Assembly (NCBI RefSeq): GCF_004353915.1 | Contig: NZ_SMRP01000038.1 | Coordinates: forward strand, 1 to 57,311 | Direction of reading: 5' to 3' | Origin: Paraburkholderia silviterrae | Lineage (GTDB): Bacteria; Pseudomonadota; Gammaproteobacteria; Burkholderiales; Burkholderiaceae | DNA: 57,311 nt | Shown: piece after piece, positions 43,795-52,476 of the stretch | Numbering within the stretch: the first letter of the stretch is position 1 | How the letters are laid out: each line of letters begins with the position of its first letter | Made by a program: the position numbers and the translations under genes | Notes under the pieces: generated by a model | What the model saw: the letters and a program-made list of their open reading frames with translations, nothing else | What the model was told of the DNA's origin: nothing | The model's database searches: none

Positions 43795-43835
43795 TTATAT
43801 TTCGGGGCGAGAGGCGCCCCCCAACTCTGGCCGAT

Positions 43836-46076
43836 ATGAAGAACCAACACACCACACGCCATACGGGGCGCAGGCTCCACCGTCCAGTGCGGATTGCCGC
43901 CTGGCTTGCGTTTGCCGCCGCGGCCCAGTCCGCCTTTGCCCAAGCCTCAGCCGGCGAGGGCGCCGCTGCGCAGGCGAAGCCCACGAGTGGCGCGAGCGCC
44001 GCGACCCCCGCTGGGACCGCCTCAGGCACGGCATCGTCGGCCGCCGAGCAGTCGCTGCCCGCCGTGAAGGTGAGCGCCGCCGCCGAGACCGACTCGCCGT
44101 TGCATCTGGAAACGCCGGTTTCGAACGGCGCGCTCGGCACGCGCTCGCAGCTCGACACACCGTTCTCGACCACGGTGGTCACGGGCGAGGATCTCGCCGA
44201 CCGCCAGGCGAACAAGCTCGGCGACGTGTTTGCCGGCGACGCCTCGGTCACGGACAACAGCAACGCCTATAGCGCGTGGGCGACCTACATCACGATACGC
44301 GGCCTGCCCATCGACTGGCAGAACGGCTTTCGCATCGACGGCAATCCGTTCATTTCGTACGGCATCACCATGCCCTACGAGAATCTGGAGCGCGTCGAGC
44401 TGCTCAAGGGCCTCGGCGGCTTCATGTACGGCTTCGCGCAGCCGGGCGGCGTGGTCAATTACGTCACGAAGAAGCCGGAAAAGGATCCGGTCACGAGCCT
44501 CGACCTCGGCTATCGGATGGATGGCGTGCTCTCCCAGCACGTCGACCTGAGCCGCCGCTTCGGCCCCGATGGCATGTTCGGCGCGCGCATCAACTACACG
44601 CACGAGGCGGGCAAGACCTACAACGCGGGCGACATCAACCGCAACTCGCTGGCGCTCGCGCTCGACGGGCAGCTCACGCGCGACCTGCAGGTCTACTTCA
44701 ACGCGATCTATCAGCAAAGCCGTTCGAGCGGACAGACGCCGGCCATCTACACCGGCAGCTACACGGCCTCGAGCCTGCCCGCGACGATCAGCGGCGGCAC
44801 CAACTCGCTCGCCGGCACCGACCAGCATCTGAACACCAACCTGCAGCTCTACACGGCCGGCGTCAAATACCAGATTGCGCCGGACTGGACCTTCAATACC
44901 TCGGCGAGCTACAGCAAGTCGACGCGCGACCGCAACGAGAGCACGCTCACGCTGCTCGACCAGGCGGGCAATTACACCGACAACCGCTGGAACGGTGACG
45001 AAGGCCATCAGGACATCTACTGGCAGGGCACCTTCGAAGGCAAGGTGAAGACCGGGCCGCTCACGCATCAACTGGTGTTCGGCGCGGCGGTGCAGCGTCA
45101 GACCAACGACTACGGCACGGCGGCGGGCACGGTCATGATGAAGCTCGGCGAGGGCAATCTTTACGAGCCCAACCCGTTTCGCTACTACTCGGGCAGCGGC
45201 CTGCAGAAGTACCGCGCGAGCGAGATCAACCAGAAGTCGCTGTTCGTGAGCGACACGGTGGAGCTAACGAGCCGCTGGTCGGTGCTCGCGGGCCTTCGTT
45301 ATACGAATTACGATCAGGAGTCCTTTGCGGAGTCCGGGGCGACCACGTCGGCGTATGGGCAGAACGGCGTTGTCACGCCAACCTTCGCGCTCATGTACAA
45401 GCTCGAGCCGCAAACCACGCTCTATGCGAGCTATGTGGAGTCGCTTGAGCCGGGGCAGATCGTTTCGGATATCTATGCGAATGGCGGGTCGGTGCTGCGC
45501 CCGCTGCGCTCGCGCCAGTACGAAGTTGGCATCAAGAGCGAGCACGCGCGCTGGAGCGCGAACGCGGCGCTGTTCCGCATCGAGCGCGGCGCGAGTTACG
45601 CGAACAGCCAGAACGTGCTTACGCAGGATGGCGATTCGATTTATGAAGGTATCGAGGCGGGCGGCAGCGTGAGCCTTGGGCGCAGCTGGCAGGTATCGGG
45701 CGACGTCATGCTGCTCGATACGTGGTACGCGAAGGGGCAGCAGTATAACGGCCAGCGCGTGGCTGGTGCGCCGCAGTTCGTGGCGGCGGGGCGTGTGACC
45801 TACGACGTGCCGTTTGTGCCGGGCCTGCGGTTGGGCGCTGACGCGAAGTACACGGGTAACACCGAAGTGCGTCCGGCCGGTAACCTGGAGACAGGCGGCT
45901 ATATGCTCGTGAATGTGGGTGCGAACTATGTGACGCGCATTGGTGGGCATGATGTGACGCTGCGTGCCGCTATCGATAACATTACGAATCGCCGGTACTG
46001 GATGTTCCAGTACGATAACTATATCGCGCCGGGCGATCCGCGTACCGTGAGCTTGAATGCGAAGATTGATTTTTAA
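43836..46076 (+). CDS. TonB-dependent ferric-siderophore receptor
   Basis: 746 residues. Signal peptide (about 1-36, AAAAQSAFA), an Ala/Gly/Thr-rich linker, a possible TonB box around SLPAVKVSAAAE, the plug domain (ITIRGLPIDWQNGFRIDGNPF, LLKGLGGFMYGFAQPGGVVNYVTKKP) and a 22-strand barrel ending in NAKIDF. The C-terminal Phe is the usual barrel-assembly signal. It imports the ferric siderophore, probably the product of the divergent operon, as FauA does for alcaligin. Repeat copy 2 starts ~44 bases after the stop. Confidence 0.9.
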   Translation: MKNQHTTRHTGRRLHRPVRIAAWLAFAAAAQSAFAQASAGEGAAAQAKPTSGASAATPAGTASGTASSAAEQSLPAVKVSAAAETDSPLHLETPVSNGALGTRSQLDTPFSTTVVTGEDLADRQANKLGDVFAGDASVTDNSNAYSAWATYITIRGLPIDWQNGFRIDGNPFISYGITMPYENLERVELLKGLGGFMYGFAQPGGVVNYVTKKPEKDPVTSLDLGYRMDGVLSQHVDLSRRFGPDGMFGARINYTHEAGKTYNAGDINRNSLALALDGQLTRDLQVYFNAIYQQSRSSGQTPAIYTGSYTASSLPATISGGTNSLAGTDQHLNTNLQLYTAGVKYQIAPDWTFNTSASYSKSTRDRNESTLTLLDQAGNYTDNRWNGDEGHQDIYWQGTFEGKVKTGPLTHQLVFGAAVQRQTNDYGTAAGTVMMKLGEGNLYEPNPFRYYSGSGLQKYRASEINQKSLFVSDTVELTSRWSVLAGLRYTNYDQESFAESGATTSAYGQNGVVTPTFALMYKLEPQTTLYASYVESLEPGQIVSDIYANGGSVLRPLRSRQYEVGIKSEHARWSANAALFRIERGASYANSQNVLTQDGDSIYEGIEAGGSVSLGRSWQVSGDVMLLDTWYAKGQQYNGQRVAGAPQFVAAGRVTYDVPFVPGLRLGADAKYTGNTEVRPAGNLETGGYMLVNVGANYVTRIGGHDVTLRAAIDNITNRRYWMFQYDNYIAPGDPRTVSLNAKIDF

Positions 46077-46119
46077 GTGAGGGTGGGGAGGGATGGAGTT
46101 TGGGTGGGGCGCTGGGCGC

Positions 46120-46704
46120 GTGGGCCTTTCCTTGTTTTCATGTAGGTATATTAGTGTTGCCCCTGTGCGGGGCGGCACCTACTTTTCTTTGCAGCCGCAA
46201 AGAAAAGTAGGCAAAAGAAAGCGGCTCACACCGCCAGTGTGACGCTGTCCCCCACTGCCCTGTAAATCAGAGTGGCTCCGGGGCATCCGTCACCTCGCAC
46301 ACTCCGCGTTAGTGACAAGGGGCTCATCCGTCCCGCCGCGCGCTACGCGCGGGCGGAAGGGTATGCAAGGAAAACCGCGCGTGCTGCGGGCGAATGCGCG
46401 ATAGTAGTGCCGAGCAAATACACTGGATTCCTACTAAAACGCGTGCGCCCAACCGGTTTTGGTTATGCCCCACGGCGCGCGGAGCGCCGCCGGATGAATG
46501 AGCCCTTAGTCACTCCGGCGGACGGCGAGTGGTGACAGACGCCCCGGAGCCACTTCGATATAAGGTTAGTGGTCCACTGCGTCACACTGGCGGTTTGAGC
46601 GGCTTTCTTTTGCCTACTTTTCTTTGCCGCTGCAAAGAAAAGTAGGTGCCGCCCCGCACAGGGGTAACGCCAATAGACCGACATGAAATCAAGGAAAGGC
46701 CAAC
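46120..46704. repeat. Long palindromic repeat element, copy 2
   Basis: 585 bases, the same element as copy 1. Outer inverted repeats at 46120-46284 and 46541-46704. Near the inner edge of the strong arms copy 1 reads GCGGCTCC on both arms (left strand sense) and copy 2 reads GTGGCTCC on both arms, so the arms changed together. It again sits between convergent 3' ends (receptor stop 46076, minus-strand stop 46776). Confidence 0.9.
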
Positions 46705-46775
46705 ACTCAAAACCAGCAACCAGCAGTAAACTGAGCGCCCGACACCGGGCCGACCAGGCCCAAAAAAACCTCCCC

Positions 46776-47294
46776 TCAAAAGCCGCGCCGAACGGCAATC
46801 GTAGCGCCCGTGCTATGCGAATGCAGAATCGCGACGCGCGCCGTGGCGGAAAACACCCATTCGTCGACGGTCAGCGAGAGCCGCCGCTGGGGTTGCGCAC
46901 CAATCGTCAAAATGGTGTCCGGCAACTGGGTGATCGCGAGTGCCGGCGCAGGCGGCCCGCCCAGATGGAGATCGCTTGAGGTCTGCTGCTGCGCCACGCC
47001 TGGCGTTGGAGGCGCTTTCCCGGCGCCGAGCCGGAAGTCATGGGTGACCTGGGCACTATAGAAGTTCGTCAGTTGCGTATCGAAGGGGGCGTGCTGTTGC
47101 GCCTGATACTGGAACTCATAACGCTGCAACCAGGTTTGAGGCCCAGGAATGGACGGGACGATCTCCATGGGTGCGGGCGCGATACTCGCGACCGTCATCT
47201 CTTCTGGCGCGTCCCCGAGCGGGCCGTCCGCGAGCGCATACCCGCTCAGCAGGAGACATATTGCGCCGACAATCCTTTCGTTCAGGCACGCCAT
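46776..47294 (-). CDS. Exported protein of unknown function
   Basis: 172 residues from ATG 47294, which has GGAGG at a normal distance; ATG 47300 is too close to it. Signal peptide to about residue 22 (LLLSGYALA-DG). The mature part is Pro/Gln-rich (PMEIVPSIPGPQTWLQRYEFQYQAQQ, APALAITQLPDTILTIGAQPQRRLSLTVDEWVF). I recognise no family. It runs convergent to the TonB receptor with the repeat between, and diverges from the EamA transporter. Confidence 0.5.
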   Translation of the reverse strand: MACLNERIVGAICLLLSGYALADGPLGDAPEEMTVASIAPAPMEIVPSIPGPQTWLQRYEFQYQAQQHAPFDTQLTNFYSAQVTHDFRLGAGKAPPTPGVAQQQTSSDLHLGGPPAPALAITQLPDTILTIGAQPQRRLSLTVDEWVFSATARVAILHSHSTGATIAVRRGF

Positions 47295-47602
47295 GGACAT
47301 GCCTCCAATGCGGGCCGCGCAGGTAAGGAATGGAAACGTCACGCTACCGGATGTTATGTCCGGACCGACCGCCTGGGCGGCTGCAATTGCCATCTCACAT
47401 CTCAAACATTTTAGACAGTCAATCACGACGTGCCGTGCAAATCTATGCGGGCGCGCACATAGGGCAATTGGCGCACGAACAACGTGGCGCGCAGTTGCAT
47501 CACTGGCGGTCTGTCGCTATCGGTTGTCAGTTTTGAGCTATATGACTTGAACGTGACGCGGGAATACTACGCCGGTCAAGAATGAAACTCGGCGGGGCCG
47601 GA
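47295..47602. other. Divergent intergenic region
   Basis: 308 bases between the exported orphan and the EamA gene; AT-richer than the flanks. One inverted repeat is visible (CCGGA-N7-TCCGG, 47347-47363). No gene or clear promoter assigned. Confidence 0.4.
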
Positions 47603-48550
47603 ATGAGAAAGCATGTGGATGGCGCGGCAATCGCCATCATGGTGACGCTGTGCCTGATCTGGGGTTTTCAGCAGGTGGCGATCAAGTCGGTGGCGGGCGA
47701 CATCACGCCCATGATGCAGGTGGGCGTGCGCTCGGGCGGCGCGGCGGTGCTCGTCTGGCTGTTCAACCGGCTGATTGCGCGCGAGCGCTGGCTGCCCGGC
47801 GTCGCGTTGCGCTCCGGGCTCGTGGTGGGCGTGCTGTTCGCGTTCGAATTCCTGTTCGTGGCCGAAGCGCTGCGCTGGACCAACGCCTCGCACGTGGCCG
47901 TGCTGCTCTACACCGCGCCCATGTTCGCGGCCATCGGCCTGCATCTGAAGCTGCCCGACGAGCGTCTCGCCCGCCTCCAGTGGGCCGGCATCGGCCTCGC
48001 GTTCGCGGGCGTCGCCGTCGCGTTTCTCGGCCCGGCGCTCGTGGGCGGGGGCCGCGCGGCGGGCGCCAACTGGCTGCTTGGTGATTTCATGGCCCTGTGC
48101 GGCGGCGCGGCGTGGGGCATGACCACGGTGGTCGTGCGCACCACCCGCTTGAGCGAGGCGCCCGCCACGCAGACGCTCTTTTATCAGCTCGCGTGCGCCT
48201 TCGTCCTGCTGGTGCCGTTTGCGTTCGCCACCGGCCAGACCACGTTTCACGGCACGCCGCTCGCGCTCGTGAGCCTCGTCTTCCAGACCACCGTGGTGGC
48301 TTTCGTGAGCTACCTCGTCTGGTTCTGGCTGCTGCGGCGCTACTTTGCGGCGCGCCTTGGCGTGCTTTCGTTCATGACGCCGCTCTTCGGCGTGGCGATG
48401 GGCGTGCTGCTGCTGCACGAACAGGTCGACGCCGCCTTTCTCGCGGGCTCGGCACTCGTGCTAGTGGGTCTTTTGATCGTGAACGGCCAGGCGTGGCTGC
48501 GCCAGCTGTTCGTGCGCGGCGCCCGCGCGGAGGGCGGTGCGGGCATCTGA
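47603..48550 (+). CDS. EamA/DMT-family transporter
   Basis: 315 residues with ten hydrophobic segments in two EamA repeats (IMVTLCLIWGFQQVAIKSV and GDFMALCGGAAWGMTTVVVRTT). The family exports or imports small metabolites, often amino acids. Start: ATG 47603 (MRKHVDGAA) or ATG 47582; neither has a strong ribosome site and I prefer 47603. It lies 123 bases before the hydroxyproline epimerase on the same strand, so it might serve that pathway, but this is not shown by the sequence. Confidence 0.82.
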   Translation: MRKHVDGAAIAIMVTLCLIWGFQQVAIKSVAGDITPMMQVGVRSGGAAVLVWLFNRLIARERWLPGVALRSGLVVGVLFAFEFLFVAEALRWTNASHVAVLLYTAPMFAAIGLHLKLPDERLARLQWAGIGLAFAGVAVAFLGPALVGGGRAAGANWLLGDFMALCGGAAWGMTTVVVRTTRLSEAPATQTLFYQLACAFVLLVPFAFATGQTTFHGTPLALVSLVFQTTVVAFVSYLVWFWLLRRYFAARLGVLSFMTPLFGVAMGVLLLHEQVDAAFLAGSALVLVGLLIVNGQAWLRQLFVRGARAEGGAGI

Positions 48551-48673
48551 GCCTTGTGGCCGGGAATACCCGGGGGAGCGTGGGCAGGTCCGGTACGCGC
48601 TATGCCGAAATCGTCATTGCCGTTGAGCCGTTCGAACAAGACGGCCAGACGGGCGAGACCTACGATTGTCGGC

Positions 48674-49624
48674 ATGAAAACCCTCACCGTAATCGACTCC
48701 CATACCGGCGGCGAGCCCACGCGGCTCGTGACCGAAGGCGGCCCCGAGCTGGGCCGCGGCCCGCTCAGTGAGCGGCTCGAAATCTTCCGCCGCGACTTCG
48801 ACCGCATGCGCGCCGGCATCGTGAACGAGCCGCGCGGCTCGGACGTGATGGTCGGTGCGCTGTTGTGCGAGCCGCACGACCCGGGCTGCTCGGCGGGCGT
48901 GATCTTCTTCAACAACGTGGGCTTTCTCGGCATGTGCGGGCACGGCACGATCGGCCTGATCGTGTCGCTCGCGCATCTGGGGCGCATCGCGCCGGGCGTG
49001 CACCGCATCGAAACACCCGTGGGCGAAGTCGAGGCCGAATTGCACGCGGACCACAGCGTGACGGTGCGCAACGTGCCCGCGTACCGCTATCGCCAGGGCG
49101 TGCCGCTCGACGTGCCCGGCCTCGGGCGCATCCATGGCGACATCGCCTGGGGCGGCAACTGGTTCTTCCTCGTCTCCGATCACGGTCAGCAGCTCGAATT
49201 CGCCAATGTGGAGTCGCTCACGCAAACGTCGTGGGCCATCCGCCAGGCGCTCGAAGCCAACGGCATCACGGGCGAAGGCGGCGCGCTGATCGACCATATC
49301 GAGCTGTTCGCCGATTCCGACAAGGCCGGCGTTGACAGCCGCAACTTCGTGCTGTGCCCCGGCAAGGCCTACGACCGCTCGCCGTGCGGCACGGGCACGA
49401 GCGCGAAAGTCGCGTGCCTCGCGGCCGACGGCCTGCTCGCGCCGGGCGCGAAATGGCGCCAGGAGAGCATCGTTGGCAGCGTGTTCGAGGCGCAATACGA
49501 AACCGGCGCGGACCTCGCACCCGGCTACGTGCGCCCGAGCATTCGCGGCACGGCGCACTTGAGTGCCGAGTCCAAACTGATCTTCAGCGACGACGATCCC
49601 TTCGCCTGGGGCATTTGCGCGTGA
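48674..49624 (+). CDS. 4-hydroxyproline 2-epimerase (proline racemase family)
   Basis: 316 residues from ATG 48674. The two catalytic cysteines are C88 in LGMCGHGTIG and C238 in SPCGTGTSAK, and MKTLTVIDSHTGGEPTRLV is the family N-terminus. It converts trans-4-hydroxy-L-proline to cis-4-hydroxy-D-proline, the first step of the pathway encoded by the following genes. The stop overlaps the dehydrogenase GTG (GTGA). Both cysteines exclude the one-Cys trans-3-hydroxyproline dehydratase branch. Confidence 0.92.
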   Translation: MKTLTVIDSHTGGEPTRLVTEGGPELGRGPLSERLEIFRRDFDRMRAGIVNEPRGSDVMVGALLCEPHDPGCSAGVIFFNNVGFLGMCGHGTIGLIVSLAHLGRIAPGVHRIETPVGEVEAELHADHSVTVRNVPAYRYRQGVPLDVPGLGRIHGDIAWGGNWFFLVSDHGQQLEFANVESLTQTSWAIRQALEANGITGEGGALIDHIELFADSDKAGVDSRNFVLCPGKAYDRSPCGTGTSAKVACLAADGLLAPGAKWRQESIVGSVFEAQYETGADLAPGYVRPSIRGTAHLSAESKLIFSDDDPFAWGICA

Positions 49625-50823
49625 CGAAGGCGATGGCTTCCTGTCCCGATGTGATCGTGGTGGGCGCGGGCATCGTGGGCGCGGCGTGCGCGTATGAGCT
49701 CGCGCAGCACGGCGCCGACGTGCTCGTGCTCGAACGCGCGGGCGTGGGCGGCGGCGTGAGCGCGGCGGGCATGGGGCACCTCGTGGTGATGGACGATTCG
49801 CCCGCGGAGTTCGCGCTTTCGGCGTGGTCGCGCGAGCTGTGGCTCGATCTCGCGCCGCGCCTGGGTGAGCGCGAGGCCTTCGTGCGCTGTGGCACGCTGT
49901 GGGTGGCCGCCGACGACGACGAATGGGCACTCGCGCAAACGCGCCAGCAGGCGCTCGCGAGCCAGGGTGTGGCGTGCTCGATGCTGGACGCGCAACAGGT
50001 GCGCGAGGCGGAGCCCGCATTGCGCCACGATTTGCGAGGCGGCATGGTGATTCCCGACGACGGCGTGGTCTACGCGCCCGCTGTCGCCGCGTGGCTGCTT
50101 GCGCAGCCGGTGAAAGGGCGCATGACGTGCAGGCTTCAGACGCAAGTCGCGCGCGTGGACCGCGCGGGTGTGGTGCTGGCCGATGGTCAGACGCTTGCGG
50201 CAGGCGCCGTGCTGATCGCCAGCGGCCTGCAGGCCGCCGAGCTCCTGCCCGGCCTGCCGATGCAGGCAAAGAAGGGACATCTGCTCATCACGGACCGCTA
50301 CCCGGGCACGGTGCGCCACCAGGTGCTCGAGCTCGGCTATATCAAGAGCGCGCACAACGCGACCGGCACTTCGGTGGCGTTCAACGTGCAGCCGCGGCCC
50401 ACGGGGCAACTGCTGATCGGCTCGTCGCGCCAGTTCGACAGCCTCGACCCCGCCGTGGAGCCGGCCATCCTCGCGCGCATGCTGCGCCGGGCCGCCGAGT
50501 ATCTGCCGGAGCTGCCGTCGCTCAATGCGATTCGCGCATGGACGGGCTTCCGGCCCGCAACCACCGACGGCCTGCCGCTCATCGGCCCCGCCGCGCAGTT
50601 TGCCGGCGACGCCTGCCACCGCTCGACGTGGCTCGCAACGGGGCACGAGGGGCTAGGCGTGACCACTGCGCTGGCCACGGGCAAGCTGATCGCCGCGCAG
50701 ATGCTCGGCGTGCCGGACGCATTGCGGATCGACGCGAGCCCGTACTTGCCGGCGCGCTTTTCGACACATGCGGCGGCACCGGCTGCCACGCGTGGCGCGT
50801 CGACGGGAGCCACGCATGTCTGA
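49621..50823 (+). CDS. FAD-dependent D-amino-acid oxidase-type subunit of D-hydroxyproline dehydrogenase
   Basis: 400 residues from GTG 49621 (an ATG at 49633 is possible). N-terminal Rossmann FAD motif DVIVVGAGIVGAACAYELAQHGADVLVLE; C-terminal DAO region with WTGFRPATTDGLPLIGPA and ATGHEGLGVTTALATGKLIA. With the small ferredoxin-like and the second flavoprotein gene immediately downstream it forms a three-subunit dehydrogenase like the LhpBEF type of pseudomonads. It oxidises cis-4-hydroxy-D-proline to pyrroline-4-hydroxy-2-carboxylate. Overlaps the next gene by 8 bases. Confidence 0.87.
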   Translation: MTKAMASCPDVIVVGAGIVGAACAYELAQHGADVLVLERAGVGGGVSAAGMGHLVVMDDSPAEFALSAWSRELWLDLAPRLGEREAFVRCGTLWVAADDDEWALAQTRQQALASQGVACSMLDAQQVREAEPALRHDLRGGMVIPDDGVVYAPAVAAWLLAQPVKGRMTCRLQTQVARVDRAGVVLADGQTLAAGAVLIASGLQAAELLPGLPMQAKKGHLLITDRYPGTVRHQVLELGYIKSAHNATGTSVAFNVQPRPTGQLLIGSSRQFDSLDPAVEPAILARMLRRAAEYLPELPSLNAIRAWTGFRPATTDGLPLIGPAAQFAGDACHRSTWLATGHEGLGVTTALATGKLIAAQMLGVPDALRIDASPYLPARFSTHAAAPAATRGASTGATHV

Positions 50824-51082
50824 GACGATCACGCTCAACGTGGATGGCCGCAGCGTCAGCGTGGCGCACGGTAGCTCGGTTGTGGCAGCCGTTGCGCTGG
50901 CAACTAGTCACGCGGGTTTAGTCACGCGCCGCTCCGTGAGCGGTGCCTTGCGCGGGCCGCTGTGCGGCATGGGCGTGTGCCAGGAGTGTCGCGTGACGAT
51001 CGACGGTGTGCGGCATCGGCTGGCCTGCCAGACCCTGTGCGTGGATGGCATGCAAGTGGTCACGGGGAGAGCCAGCGAATGA
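50816..51082 (+). CDS. [2Fe-2S] small subunit of D-hydroxyproline dehydrogenase
   Basis: 88 residues from ATG 50816 with GGGAG upstream. Cluster ligands: CGMGVCQECRV and a fourth Cys in HRLACQTLC. It passes electrons between the two flavoprotein subunits encoded on each side. The start overlaps the upstream gene and the stop overlaps the downstream gene (ATGA), the tight coupling expected of complex subunits. Confidence 0.87.
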   Translation: MSETITLNVDGRSVSVAHGSSVVAAVALATSHAGLVTRRSVSGALRGPLCGMGVCQECRVTIDGVRHRLACQTLCVDGMQVVTGRASE

Positions 51083-52347
51083 ATTTCGATATCCTGATTA
51101 TCGGCGCGGGCCCAGCGGGACTCAATGCGGCGCGCGTGGCGGCGCACGCGGGCGCGCGGGTCGGCATCGTCGACGACAACGCCTTGCCGGGCGGCCAGAT
51201 CTGGCGCCAGGGCCCGCAGCATCGGCCGGCCGGCCGCGCGCGCGAGGCCATCGAGGCGCTCGCGAAACTACCCAATGTCTCGCACATGAGCGGCACCCGC
51301 GTCGTGCAGGCCACCGGCGCGCGCCAGCTGCTGGTTGAAGATGCGGCGTGCGGCTATACGGTCGACTACGGCAAGCTCATCGTGGCAACGGGCGCGCGCG
51401 AGCGTTTCCTGCCGTATCCGGGCTGGACGCTGCCGGGCGTCACGGGCGCGGGCGGTCTCCAGGCGCTAGTGAAGGGCGGCATGCCCGTGCGCGGCGAACG
51501 CATCGTAATCGCGGGGACGGGGCCGCTCCTCTGGGCCGCCGCCGTCACGGCGCGCGAGCATGGCGCGCACGTGGCGGCGATCGTCGAGCAGGCGCCGCCG
51601 CATGCGGTGCGCCAGTTCGCGGCCGGGCTCGTGGCGACGCCCGCGAAGCTCGTGCAGGCGCTGCGCATGCGCTTCGATTTGCGCGCCACGCCGTACCTGT
51701 GCGGCGCGCACGTGATGGCGGCGGGCGGCGAGACGCAGGTGACGCACGTGCGGGTTCGCACGGGAAGCGGGGAAATGCGCATCGACTGCGACCGCCTTGC
51801 CTGTGCTTTTGGGCTCGTGCCGAATACGCTCGTGGGCGCCGCGCTCGGGTGCGGGATCGACGAATCGCAGGGCGTGGCTGCCATCGCCGTGGACGACGTG
51901 CAGGCCACGTCGCTGCCCGATGTCTATGCGGCGGGCGAATGCACGGGCGTGGGCGGCATGGAGCTGGCGGCCGTGGAAGGCCGCATCGCGGCGCACGCGG
52001 CGCTCGGCGAGGATGCGCAGGCACGCGCTCTGTTCGCACAACGCGCGCGCTATCGGCGCTTTGCCGGGCGTATGCACGAAGCCTTCGCGCTCGATCCGCA
52101 ATTGCGCACGCTCGCCGCGCCGGATACGGTGCTGTGCCGTTGCGAGGACGTGCGCTTCGGCGACGCCGCGCAGTATCGCTCATGGCGCGATGCGAAGCTG
52201 CAGACGCGCTGCGGCATGGGGCCGTGCCAGGGCAAGATCTGCGGCGAAGCGGCGGCATTCTGCTTTGGGTGGCCGCGCAACGGCCAGCGCCCGCCGTTCT
52301 CGCCCGCGCGTATCGGCACTTTGCTCGAAGTAGAGGGCGCGGCATAA
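51079..52347 (+). CDS. FAD/NAD(P)-binding subunit of D-hydroxyproline dehydrogenase
   Basis: 422 residues from ATG 51079. N-terminal FAD motif DILIIGAGPAGLNAARVAAHAGARVGIVDD, middle dinucleotide fold GERIVIAGTGPLLWAAAV, and a C-terminal BFD-like [2Fe-2S] site with CRCEDV ... CGMGPCQGKICG. This architecture matches the alpha subunit of hydroxyproline/opine/hydrogen-cyanide-synthase type dehydrogenases (HcnB-like). Third gene of the dehydrogenase set; an intrinsic terminator follows. Confidence 0.87.
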   Translation: MNFDILIIGAGPAGLNAARVAAHAGARVGIVDDNALPGGQIWRQGPQHRPAGRAREAIEALAKLPNVSHMSGTRVVQATGARQLLVEDAACGYTVDYGKLIVATGARERFLPYPGWTLPGVTGAGGLQALVKGGMPVRGERIVIAGTGPLLWAAAVTAREHGAHVAAIVEQAPPHAVRQFAAGLVATPAKLVQALRMRFDLRATPYLCGAHVMAAGGETQVTHVRVRTGSGEMRIDCDRLACAFGLVPNTLVGAALGCGIDESQGVAAIAVDDVQATSLPDVYAAGECTGVGGMELAAVEGRIAAHAALGEDAQARALFAQRARYRRFAGRMHEAFALDPQLRTLAAPDTVLCRCEDVRFGDAAQYRSWRDAKLQTRCGMGPCQGKICGEAAAFCFGWPRNGQRPPFSPARIGTLLEVEGAA

Positions 52348-52375
52348 CGCAGGGCCTGTGCATTTGCACAGACAG

Positions 52376-52411
52376 CGGGCGGCGCGGAAACTCCGCCGCC
52401 CGATTTTCTTT
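52376..52411 (+). terminator. Intrinsic terminator after the dehydrogenase genes
   Basis: CGGGCGGCG-loop-CGCCGCCCG, nine base pairs, then ATTTTCTTT. It separates the dehydrogenase operon from the regulator gene. Confidence 0.8.
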
Positions 52412-52476
52412 CGCGGCTGCGCAACTACGCATGTCAAGGGCATAATCGAGCCGATTCCGACTCGTCATGCCTCGCG

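Larger units (their letters stand above)
43287..43835. other. Divergent control region of the siderophore locus
   Basis: 549 bases with two Fur-box-like sites, one near the hydroxylase (43424-43442) and one near the receptor (43776-43794). A plus-strand intrinsic terminator (43623-43643) lies between them, and an imperfect palindrome TCTTCATATGAAAGA (43652-43666) follows it. No protein gene is convincing. Confidence 0.6.
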
